64,000 nucleotides of DNA, taken from NCBI GenBank assembly GCA_026005175.1, contig BPKO01000004.1, positions 62,001 to 126,000 on the forward strand, read 5' to 3'. Below, piece by piece: positions 51,641 to 61,948 of this stretch (positions within the stretch are counted from its first letter, which is position 1; every line of letters begins with the position of its first letter). The translations under genes and the position numbers were made by a program. Under the pieces are notes generated by a model, which saw nothing but the letters and a program-made list of their open reading frames with translations, ran no database searches and was not told the DNA's origin. The DNA comes from Candidatus Tectimicrobiota bacterium (GTDB lineage: Bacteria; Tectomicrobia; Entotheonellia; Entotheonellales; Entotheonellaceae).

Positions 51641-51680
51641 TCTGTCCTTCTTAAAAGGACAGATTTCGCGAAATCCGTCC
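51641..51680. promoter_or_regulatory. Operator-like inverted repeats upstream of the ATPase remnant
   Basis: A near-perfect 24-bp palindrome spans 51657-51680 (GGACAGATTTCG and its complement, one mismatch). An extra inverted half-site TCTGTCCTT lies at 51641-51649. Three copies of the GGACAGA half-site so close suggest an autoregulatory site of the ATPase gene, or a hairpin in its leader. Confidence 0.5.
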
Positions 51681-51842
51681 CTAGGGATAGGACACATGAG
51701 GACTCGCCCAGTGGCTCGCTGCCACCGCCCATTTGTCTTGCGTCGCACAGGCGGCGATGTGGGTTGCCTGCAGGGCCAAGTCCGCGAACGCCTGCGCTCG
51801 GTCGTCGGCAAGTACCGCGGAATGGAGGTCGAAGATGGCCAT
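51681..51842 (-). pseudogene. Partial duplicate of the giant helicase N-terminus
   Basis: The ATG at 51842 opens AIFDLHSAVLADDRAQAFADLALQATHIAACAT and stops after 53 codons. Its start parallels [13 protein letters not shown] and [18 protein letters not shown] of the intact gene, with about 13 residues deleted between the two blocks. It stands where the helicase should start directly after the DUF3644 gene, so an insertion with duplication explains both copies. Confidence 0.6.
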
Positions 51843-51846
51843 GCCT

Positions 51847-52819
51847 TTATCCTCTTTTATTCCGCCGGGTATAGTATGCATCAAATATCCGAAGGATATC
51901 GGGATTGTAAAAACATTTCCTCGGACTCTTCGGATTCAAGGGATCAAGACGGCGTACGTGGACGTATCGCAGATCTGTCTCGATCTGCTTTCTGAGTTCA
52001 TGATAGCGCTTGTCCACCTTAAAGTCTTCGTACCGATCCCGACATTTTTCGGTGAGTGTTCGGTAGTCCCACCGGTATGTGTCGCGAATCTGCTCTTCGG
52101 TGAGGCGGACCGCCGGGGCGTTCGGATCTGTGGTGACCCGCACGGGCCTCTGCCTCCGTCTTCTTGGAGCGGACAAACCGAACCTCCACGTTCACACTTA
52201 CCAAATATAGCGATCCCTCTTTCTCCCCTTCCGTCTGTTGTTGTCTAATGAAATTGAGAAAGCGGCTCTCAGCACGGCGCAGCACTATGCCTTCCGTAAC
52301 CGGCGGCGGGGAGACAAAAGACAGCGGCATCTGGTAGAAATTGAATCGCGACAAATCCTCGTCAAACCATTCCCGCATAGCGGTGTGGAAGTTTTTTACT
52401 GCGGCCATAGCGACTTGTTGAAGCTTCTCCGCAAAATTCGGATCAGCGTGGTAGAAATGTATCGAAGAGTTCCGGAATTCCTCCAACACCTCCAGATTTC
52501 GGTAAATCGCCTCCTCCAGCTTCTTTTCTTCTCTCAATTTCCGAGCCAGATATAACAGATCATGGGTCCGTGGATTACCCGATCTTGTTCTCTTGATTCT
52601 CTGACGCTTTTTTCCTCTTCCTTCACGCACGTAGAGACTAGAAAGTTTATTTCTATGCTCAGTTAGCCACTTTGCCTTTATCAGAAGCTCCCAGGAATTG
52701 AGAGCCAATATCGTGAACGACTCAGCCCTGTATGGAAAATCGGGCTTATTGTAAACCTCAACGGCTGCGACCATTGCGGAAACAGCCCGGTTCAAAAGCT
52801 CTCTACTTCTTGCTCTCAT
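51847..52819 (-). CDS. DUF3644 domain protein (one frameshift)
   Basis: A protein of about 323 residues. The DUF3644 block is at residues about 5-70: ELLNRAVSAMVAAVEVYNKP, YRAESFTILALNSWELLIKAKWL. Helices RNLEVLEEFRNSSIHFYHAD follow, a HEPN-like arrangement. The frame shifts at 52137-52139 by one extra C. The rest, VTTDPNAPAVRLTEEQIRDTYRW, KCRDRYEDFKVDKRYHEL and PKSPRKCFYNPDILRIFDAYYT, continues in the second frame. It starts 17 bases inside the methylase gene. DUF3644 proteins occur in defence loci; the role is unknown. Base composition is lower in GC than in the methylase. Confidence 0.78.
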
Positions 52820-55800
52820 GAACAGGCCGCAAGTTCAAATCTAAGAGCCGGCACAAAAGCTCGCGGCGCGATTTCTGAGACACCGTGAAGCGTGTCTGGC
52901 CGCGGTCATTTGGGTAGAATCCATGTTTCAGGTCCATATCGGCCCAGTCGTAGCAGGCGAGGATGGCGCGGTCCATCTGCGTGTGCAGGTCACGCAGACG
53001 CTGAATATCAGCGTCGGTACAGTTGGGGTCGTGGAAGAGATTGTAGGTTTTGGTCAGCCCGATGTTGCGGGCGAGCATGACCTGGCGGCGGTGCTCGTGG
53101 TACTCGCTCCCCAGTCGCGCTGCCTCGGCAAACGGCGGTTGTGCGAGCAAATGGCTCAGGTCTTCTGTCTCGTATTCCGGCGGCGGGAAAGGAAAGGTAT
53201 CGAAGCAGTCGGTGGGGGTGTAGCGGTTACGTGACTCAAGACTGGAGGCTTGACGCCAGACCCAAGCCTCGTGGACGTTCGACTGCAGCAGGGCGAAGTG
53301 GTAGTCGTCATCGAAGGCGAAAACAACGAGCTGTTCGTTGTAAATCCAACCCTGGGGGACGAAGGCCATCGCGTGCAATTCGCTCACCCGGCTCCGCACC
53401 AACACCCGCCGCAGGGGGGCGATGGCGCGGCGCATGCCAGTGCGGTAGGCGCCGAACTGCCACCAGTATTCGCGGTTGCGCCTATCGCCGGGTCCGCGCA
53501 GTCGCTGTCGCTCCGGCTTGACCCGCTCCTCCACAATGCGGAGGAGGTCGGGATACTCCTCTGCTCGCTCCAAGTCCCAGTCGTGGAAACAGATGACCCA
53601 GCGGCTGGGCTTCTGCTCTGGATGGCTATTCAAGTCCTCTCCGTTCAAGTAGGGGAAGAGGCAATCGGCATTGCGCGGGTCGGTGGTCAAGAGTCGCTCC
53701 GCCTCTTCGGGGTCGAGGACAAAGCCGATACCGCGAACGTAATCGCCGATGAACCCCCTACCCTCGTTTTGAGAAAGGCGCCTCGGTTCTTCTTCCGGCT
53801 CGGCGTCCAGCCGTGAAGAAATGAACTCCACTGGCCTGCCGTCCAGAACCGGCCGGCTTCGAGTCGGCAAGCGCGAAAGCGAGGGAGAACGCTTGTGCAA
53901 GGCAACGAGGTTCACCTCGACGTTGGCCTGACCCGGCCACTTGACGAACCGCTTGGCAAAGGCGATCTCGCCCCCGTCACGCAGAATCACTACCAGGCCG
54001 CTCTCTCGCGTGTCGCCCTGGCCCAGCGTGTTCGTCGCGATGAGCCCGACACGGCCACCCGGTTTCAGCAGGCGGAAGGCCTGCCGGAAAAAGAGCGCGC
54101 AGAGATCCGCCGTGCCGCCAAACGGCGCAAAGGCGGCTTCCACCCACTTGCGGTAGCGGTCACCCAGCGTGCCCGAGATTCTGAGACCGCCGAGAAATGG
54201 GGGATTGCCGATGATGACATCAAAGCCGCCAAAGGCAAACACTTCTGGAAAGGCAAGAGGCCAGTGGAAGAAGCGCTGCTCGACGCTCGTCTGGAAAACG
54301 AAGCCGGCAAGCCGCGGATCGGGAAGGCTGCCCCGCGCCAGGGCATCGTGTAGCGCCTGGGTCGTCACAGGGCCAGCCTGGCCATTGGGATAGCGCTGAA
54401 AGAAAGCGGCGGTCCAGGCGTCGCAGGCCAGGCGCAGCCGTTCGAAGTCCGGGCTGTGCTCTACTCCTGAGTAAACTTGCGCTTTCTGCACCACCTGCTC
54501 CGGGGTGTCCTCCGGGAGGTCCTCGAGCGCTCGGAGCGGCTCGGCGATTTTTTGCAGGCTCATGGTAAAGGACTCGTGAAAGAGCGGCGTGCCGCGTTCG
54601 CTCGCGTTTCGGCGGCGCGCCTCGCGGGCGGCGGCACGGTCATCGCCGCCGCCAGGCTTGTACGCCTCGTCAGGGATACCGCCGGCCAGCACCGCGAAGC
54701 TCGAGCACCCCGACCAGCGAGTCGCCGCAACGGATGCGGTGGTCGAGAAAGGTGAGCGGTTTTCCCTCGGCAGTGCGACTTCGATCCAGAGCGCCACACG
54801 GCAGAGCTCCACGGCGAGAGGATTTTTGTCGACGCCGTAGATCGCGTGCGCAATGACCTCGCGGATCGCCTCGCGGACGCGCTCGGGGGCTGGCTCCTCT
54901 TCGCCCGTGCGGATGCGCGCCAGCTCCTTGGCCAGACGCCGGGCGGCGGCGAGGAGGAAATGCCCGGAGCCGCAGGCCGGGTCGACCACACGGAGGGAAA
55001 GAACGGCGCGGGCTTTTTCCTCGGGCGTCTTGGCTTTCGCGAGCCGTTCGGCGAGAACCGGTTCCAGCGCCGAGCGAACCAGTTCGCTCACGAGCTCCGC
55101 AGGGGTATAGTAAGAGCCAGTCGATTTGCGCTCGGACCCGAAAACGAGGTCGAAACGGGGCGCACCTACCCTGTCGCAGGTGACTACCGGGTGGAACTCC
55201 AGAAGGCTCTCGTAGACCGAGCCCAGCTCTTCGACGTCCAGGGCGGCATAATTGACGCGGCGGGTGCTGTGCGACTTCTCGTCTTCGTAGTAGGCGAGGT
55301 GCCAGAAGGCCTCGAGGAGGTCCCGGTTGGTGATCGTGTACGCGTCGAAGGCAAGGGGTGCGAAGAGCTCGCCGTCGAGCGGCGCCACATCGAGCAAGGC
55401 GGCAAGCTTCGGATCCCGGAACACCTTCCAGAGCACGCGCAGCGAGTGCCAAAGATCGTCGTGTGCCGTGTAGGCGCCGCGGGCGTCGAGGAGCCTTCGC
55501 AGGCGCGCCACGCCGTAGTGCTCGCAGTACAGGGAGTTCTGGCTGATGAGCCCCCGCTCCTCGGACACCAGGAGAAAGAGGAAGCGATAGACCAGCCGCA
55601 GGAGCTCGCGGTAAAGGTCCTGCGCCGTGAGCCGGTCGGGCGCGGAAGAGTCAGGAGCGATGCGCCGCCGCAAGTCTTCGTTCGCCGGATGCGCCAGAAA
55701 CCCGTTGGCCAGGCGCTTGAGACACTCCTCGACGCCGTCGCGCAGGCGGTCGCGCACCCGCCCGCCCTGCTCGAGCGCGTGGTTGTAGTACTGCTCGAGG

Positions 55801-56468
55801 AGGCAGGTGGCGGCATCGGCAGCCGTGCGGGGCAGGCGACTGCGGTGCAGGAGGCGGTAGAGGACGGAGAAATCGGGAAAAAGCTGCTCTTCCAAGATGG
55901 CGCGGAGGTCGAATTCCACGTAGGCCTGGCGGCGAACGAAGGTGGAATCGCGCAAAAGGCGCAGCGTGAGGCCATTGGACACCAGCCCCCAGCCGCGGTC
56001 GCTCCGATTCAGGTACTCCTGGACGAGGGCGTGCGGGGAGAGCCGCGGGCGGCCCGAGGGCGGCAGGCGGCCGAGTTCCTGCCTTGCCCCGACGAGGTGC
56101 ACCGGCGGGGCGTCTTCCGCCTCTCCCGCCCGGTGGGAAATGGCGAAGGTGAGGCCGTCGATCTCGTAGGCGCGGGGGTTGTAGCGTAGCTCGTAACCGA
56201 GAAGGCCGAGGAAAGGCACCAGCCAGGCATCACGGGTGACGGAGGTCCCCATGTCCGATTCCGACAGGCGCGCCAGCCGGTTCTGGAAAACGCCCCACAG
56301 GGCGCGCGCGTCCGAGAACACCGCCGCGATCTCGTCGGTCAGACTGGTCCGGCCACCGAGGTCGAAATCCTGCGGCCGCTGCCCGGGAAGCTCGCCGGCA
56401 AGGAGCGCTTCGAGCGTGTCGGGACCAAGAAGGCCGCCTTCGATGCGAATCGCACGCAGCGTGTTCAT
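52803..56468 (-). CDS. Eco57I/DrmMI-like N6-adenine DNA methyltransferase
   Basis: A 1221-residue methylase resembling DrmMI/PglX proteins. The SAM motif DPACGSGHFLLAAARRL is near residue 500 and the catalytic motif IGNPPFLGG near 750. The N-terminal 450 residues contain the family region YELRYNPRAYEIDG and the conserved GSYYTPAELV before motif I. A C-terminal target-recognition-like region has WIYNEQLVVFAF and SSLESRNRYTPTDCFDTFPFP. It should mark host DNA. The segment at 54686-54771 reads out of frame between two apparently compensating indels. The ATG at 56468 lies just after the helicase stop. It is coupled to the SNF2 helicase upstream and to DUF3644 downstream. Confidence 0.87.
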   Translation of the reverse strand: MNTLRAIRIEGGLLGPDTLEALLAGELPGQRPQDFDLGGRTSLTDEIAAVFSDARALWGVFQNRLARLSESDMGTSVTRDAWLVPFLGLLGYELRYNPRAYEIDGLTFAISHRAGEAEDAPPVHLVGARQELGRLPPSGRPRLSPHALVQEYLNRSDRGWGLVSNGLTLRLLRDSTFVRRQAYVEFDLRAILEEQLFPDFSVLYRLLHRSRLPRTAADAATCLLEQYYNHALEQGGRVRDRLRDGVEECLKRLANGFLAHPANEDLRRRIAPDSSAPDRLTAQDLYRELLRLVYRFLFLLVSEERGLISQNSLYCEHYGVARLRRLLDARGAYTAHDDLWHSLRVLWKVFRDPKLAALLDVAPLDGELFAPLAFDAYTITNRDLLEAFWHLAYYEDEKSHSTRRVNYAALDVEELGSVYESLLEFHPVVTCDRVGAPRFDLVFGSERKSTGSYYTPAELVSELVRSALEPVLAERLAKAKTPEEKARAVLSLRVVDPACGSGHFLLAAARRLAKELARIRTGEEEPAPERVREAIREVIAHAIYGVDKNPLAVELCRVALWIEVALPRENRSPFSTTASVAATRWSGCSSFAVLAGGIPDEAYKPGGGDDRAAAREARRRNASERGTPLFHESFTMSLQKIAEPLRALEDLPEDTPEQVVQKAQVYSGVEHSPDFERLRLACDAWTAAFFQRYPNGQAGPVTTQALHDALARGSLPDPRLAGFVFQTSVEQRFFHWPLAFPEVFAFGGFDVIIGNPPFLGGLRISGTLGDRYRKWVEAAFAPFGGTADLCALFFRQAFRLLKPGGRVGLIATNTLGQGDTRESGLVVILRDGGEIAFAKRFVKWPGQANVEVNLVALHKRSPSLSRLPTRSRPVLDGRPVEFISSRLDAEPEEEPRRLSQNEGRGFIGDYVRGIGFVLDPEEAERLLTTDPRNADCLFPYLNGEDLNSHPEQKPSRWVICFHDWDLERAEEYPDLLRIVEERVKPERQRLRGPGDRRNREYWWQFGAYRTGMRRAIAPLRRVLVRSRVSELHAMAFVPQGWIYNEQLVVFAFDDDYHFALLQSNVHEAWVWRQASSLESRNRYTPTDCFDTFPFPPPEYETEDLSHLLAQPPFAEAARLGSEYHEHRRQVMLARNIGLTKTYNLFHDPNCTDADIQRLRDLHTQMDRAILACYDWADMDLKHGFYPNDRGQTRFTVSQKSRRELLCRLLDLNLRPVHESKK

Positions 56469-56470
56469 CG

Positions 56471-59318
<2,848 letters not shown>

Positions 59319-59322
<4 letters not shown>

Positions 59323-59513
59323 GCAAACGGCTCCGTTGTGTCCTTCTGCAACTGGATCATGCGCCGAGACTCACCCGGGGTGTCCCTGCTCTCCTCTGGC
59401 CGCCTGGCGAGGCTCGCGAGCGAGTCGCAAGGTGCGGTGAAGCGCAGGCGCTTTTCCTGCACGGATGGCGGAAGCGAAGGCGGCGAGGAGCAGTGCAGCT
59501 CGTCCCTCAGCAC
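59319..59513 (-). CDS. Possible small upstream ORF coupled to the SNF2 helicase
   Basis: A 64-codon frame starts at a GTG at 59513 and ends with TGA overlapping the helicase ATG (ATGA). The product is Ser/Pro/Arg-rich with a helical end, IQLQKDTTEPFA, and matches no family I know. No good ribosome site precedes it. The exact overlap is the only support, so this may be a chance frame. Confidence 0.25.
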
Positions 59514-59814
59514 TTGACGGAAGCGCCTCTTTGTCGATCCACGGGCGTTCCTCTTCAGTCGTACTTCATGATACCATGCAAACGGCTGGGATCAAGCGTT
59601 TCTGCAGCCGGCGCCGTTTTTCGCCGGAGGCGATATGGCGAGCCATCCGGGGAAGCGATTTTAGCCGGCTGCCGCCTCAGCAACGGGATCCCTCAGGAGC
59701 AGGCCTGGACTGATAATTCAAGACCTGACCCCTTCTGCGCGCACAGCAGCGGAAATGCGGTCGTTAGGTAGCCACCGATTCATGAGCCGGCAGGTTCCTT
59801 GTTGGAGGTGAAGC
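59514..59814. other. Intergenic stretch without recognised gene
   Basis: About 300 bases between the defence operon and the VapBC pair. One strand reads RRFSPEAIWRAIRGSDFSRLPPQQ, which has the look of decayed coding sequence, but I can name no family. No terminator or promoter is convincing. Confidence 0.3.
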
Positions 59815-60027
59815 ATGTTCGCTATAGAGTTCCAGGCCACGGTCAAAGAAGGGATGATCGAAATTCCTCGTCAATACCTTGGGAAGATCACGAACCGTGT
59901 GCGCGTCATCTTGCTGGTCGAGGAAGCTCCCGAGACGACCACCACTTTCATTGACCAGCTGCTTGCTCATCCCGTGCGGGTGAAGGGCTTCCGGCCCTTG
60001 AGCAGAGAAGAAATCTATGCCAGATAA
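59815..60027 (+). CDS. VapB-like antitoxin
   Basis: A 70-residue protein. Residues about 5-36 form a beta-hairpin DNA-binding or dimer unit, FQATVKEGMIEIPRQYLGKITNRVRVILLVEE. The tail FIDQLLAHPVRVKGFRPLSREEIYAR is a typical toxin-binding arm. TTGGAGGTGAAGC precedes the ATG. The gene overlaps the toxin start by 11 bases, so the two are coupled. Confidence 0.8.
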   Translation: MFAIEFQATVKEGMIEIPRQYLGKITNRVRVILLVEEAPETTTTFIDQLLAHPVRVKGFRPLSREEIYAR

Positions 60028-60472
60028 TCAAGCCGTTGCTTGCTTCTTTGACACAAATATCTGGCTATATGCTTTTATTGAAGCAGGTGACGGAACGGAT
60101 GAAACGACCAAGTCTGCAATCGCACGCACCCTGATTCAAAACAGTGAGCCCGTCATTAGCACCCAAATCATCAATGAAGTATGTGTCAATTTGCTGCGAC
60201 GTGCGAATTTCACCGAAGAGCAGATCAGCCGACTTATCGAGTCATTCTACGAAAAATACCAGGTTATCGAGCAAACTAAGCCAGTCTTGTTGCTGGCGTC
60301 TCAATTGCGCCAACGATACTCGTTGTCCTTCTGGGATAGCACCGTCGTAGCAGCTGCATTGAGTGCGGGGGGTTCTGTTCTGTACTCTGAAGACATGCAG
60401 CATGGATTGGCCATCGAGCAGCAACTTCAGATCCGCAATCCGTTTGTCCAGAGATCGGGCGAATCGCTCTGA
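60017..60472 (+). CDS. vapC: PIN-domain toxin, VapC-like
   Basis: A 151-residue PIN ribonuclease. The four acidic sites are present: Asp in CFFDTNIWLYAF, Glu in STQIINEVCVNLL, Asp in SFWDSTVVAAAL and Asp in LYSEDMQHG. The length and order match active VapC. Low GC against the host background suggests transfer. With the antitoxin at 59815 it forms an apparently functional pair at the edge of the defence island. Confidence 0.88.
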   Translation: MPDNQAVACFFDTNIWLYAFIEAGDGTDETTKSAIARTLIQNSEPVISTQIINEVCVNLLRRANFTEEQISRLIESFYEKYQVIEQTKPVLLLASQLRQRYSLSFWDSTVVAAALSAGGSVLYSEDMQHGLAIEQQLQIRNPFVQRSGESL

Positions 60473-60483
60473 TCGCCGAATTC

Positions 60484-60587
60484 GGTGACAGGCCTAGGCT
60501 TTCAGGAACAAGCTGCCCTCTCCAGACCTTAAACGGGTGCGGTGCTCTCTCGCAAGGGTTCTTCTTTGGCGGAGGCTACCTGTCACC
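60484..60587. repeat. 104-bp element bounded by 9-bp inverted repeats
   Basis: GGTGACAGG at 60484-60492 and its exact complement CCTGTCACC at 60579-60587 bound a non-coding stretch. This may be a small MITE-like remnant or chance. No gene is seen inside it. Confidence 0.3.
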
Positions 60588-60641
60588 TGCAAATCCGATG
60601 GTAGACCCCCTCTGTGTGCAAGCCCCCCGAGCCACCCTGCC

Positions 60642-60831
60642 CCGCGGCAAGGCCCCAGGCTTGCGGCAACCCGGTAGCGAGCGACAACGAGGGGCCGGCG
60701 CCGGGCGAGGACTGCCGGGGCAGCGCCTTCTGGGTCAGGGCGTGTAGGGGCCGCGCTCGGCCTCGCCGCGCAGGGCCCCGGCGCGGCGCTTCCGGCCCTC
60801 TGCCGCCAGCGGCAACACGGCGGCACCGGCG
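60642..60831. repeat. Copy 1 of a ~195-bp repeat: duplicated 3' end of an RND pump gene
   Basis: The first 37 bases (60642-60678) equal 61751-61787 exactly, and similarity continues with small indels to about 60831 against 61948. Minus-strand translation reads RRAGALRGEAERGPYTP then a stop, nearly the end of the pump gene at 61848 (RRAGVLHGEAERGPYTP). It is a remnant of a pump gene tail plus its downstream flank. Confidence 0.75.
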
Positions 60832-60890
60832 CCACGCACGAGGCAGGGCTGGCCGCAGGGCGTGCGGCAAAGGTAACAGAACCGCGCGCG

Positions 60891-60919
60891 TTGCCCCATC
60901 ACACCATATGGAGTACAAT
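60891..60919 (+). promoter_or_regulatory. Promoter of the Uma2 gene
   Basis: TTGCCC at 60891-60896 and TACAAT at 60914-60919 with a 17-bp spacer lie 40 bases before the ATG at 60959. Confidence 0.6.
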
Positions 60920-60958
60920 CCAGCCGAGTTGGGCCGTTTATTAAACAGGTAAAGGAAC

Positions 60959-61609
60959 ATGGTACAAGAGCTGGCAATAACGCAATTGGTAGAAACAAGC
61001 GATGCGCGTACCGTATTGGTGCCGCCGCGTCCTCTGACGTTTGACGAGTTTGTGGACCTGTTTGGCGAGGACGATGACGTGGAGCTTATTGACGGCGTCG
61101 TGGTGAGAAGAATGGCGGCAAGATATTCCCATGAAGATTTATTCGGCTGGCTGTATGTCCTATTGCGCAGTTATGTCGCAGAGAAAGGCCTGGGAATCGT
61201 TCTGGGTTCTCGCACCGCCGTACAGATTACCGCCTATCGAGGCCGGCTGCCAGATATTCTGTTTGTCCGCCAGGAGCGAGTCGACATTGTCCAGGAAAAG
61301 GGGATCTACGGCGCCCCTGACCTGGTCATCGAGATTATTTCACCAGGAGACAGGCCGGCGGACCTTATCGCTCTGGAAACCGATTACCGAAGTCTTGGCG
61401 TCACAGAAATCTGGTTCGTTGACCAACGACAGAAGCAGGTGCGGGTGCTGCGGAAACGTGACCAGAGCTATGTGGAGGAAGTCCTCCGCCAGGGCGTGGT
61501 GCCGTCCGAGGTGGTTGAAGGATTCTGGCTGGAGGTAGCGTGGCTGTTTGCGGCACCACGGCCGTCGGAACGCGACGCGTTGCGACAGATTTTGGGGAGC
61601 CCTCCGTAA
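60959..61609 (+). CDS. Uma2 family (DUF820) putative restriction endonuclease
   Basis: A 216-residue PD-(D/E)xK fold protein. The family pattern is FDEFVDLFGEDDDVELIDGVVVRRMAARYSHE with the first acidic residue, then LPDILFVRQERVD (the PD motif) and APDLVIEIISPGD, with the E-x-I in place of the E-x-K common in nucleases. The end TEIWFVDQRQKQVRVLRK completes the fold. Members are abundant in some bacteria and their substrate is unclear. AAAGGAAC precedes the ATG. It lies between two copies of a pump-gene tail, which suggests insertion. Confidence 0.87.
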   Translation: MVQELAITQLVETSDARTVLVPPRPLTFDEFVDLFGEDDDVELIDGVVVRRMAARYSHEDLFGWLYVLLRSYVAEKGLGIVLGSRTAVQITAYRGRLPDILFVRQERVDIVQEKGIYGAPDLVIEIISPGDRPADLIALETDYRSLGVTEIWFVDQRQKQVRVLRKRDQSYVEEVLRQGVVPSEVVEGFWLEVAWLFAAPRPSERDALRQILGSPP

Positions 61610-61750
61610 AGCGTAAAATCCTGGGGGCGCAGCCGCCCCGCCGCCACCTCGTCCCACGCCAGCACCCCCTGCGGGAGCCCTCCCAACAGGTGATCCTGGC
61701 CATTGCCTCCGGCCGACTGGATGCCGTCATCGCTTTTCCCCTCAGCCGTC

Positions 61751-61948
61751 CCGCGGCAAGGCCCCAGGCTTGCGGCAACCCGGTAGCAAGAGGCACGAGG
61801 AATCGGGGGGCCGGCGCAGGGAGAGGGCCGCCAGCAGCGGCTTCTGGTCAGGGCGTGTAGGGGCCGCGCTCGGCCTCGCCGTGCAGGACCCCGGCGCGGC
61901 GAGGCCGGCCCTCTGCTGCCGGCACGGCCACCTGCGGCGGCACCGGCT
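61751..61948. repeat. Copy 2 of the ~195-bp repeat: 3' end of the RND pump gene and its downstream flank
   Basis: Partner of the copy at 60642-60831, in the same orientation. It includes the last 33 or so codons of the intact pump gene and about 97 bases after its stop. The 140 bases between the Uma2 gene and this repeat hold nothing that I recognise. Confidence 0.75.
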
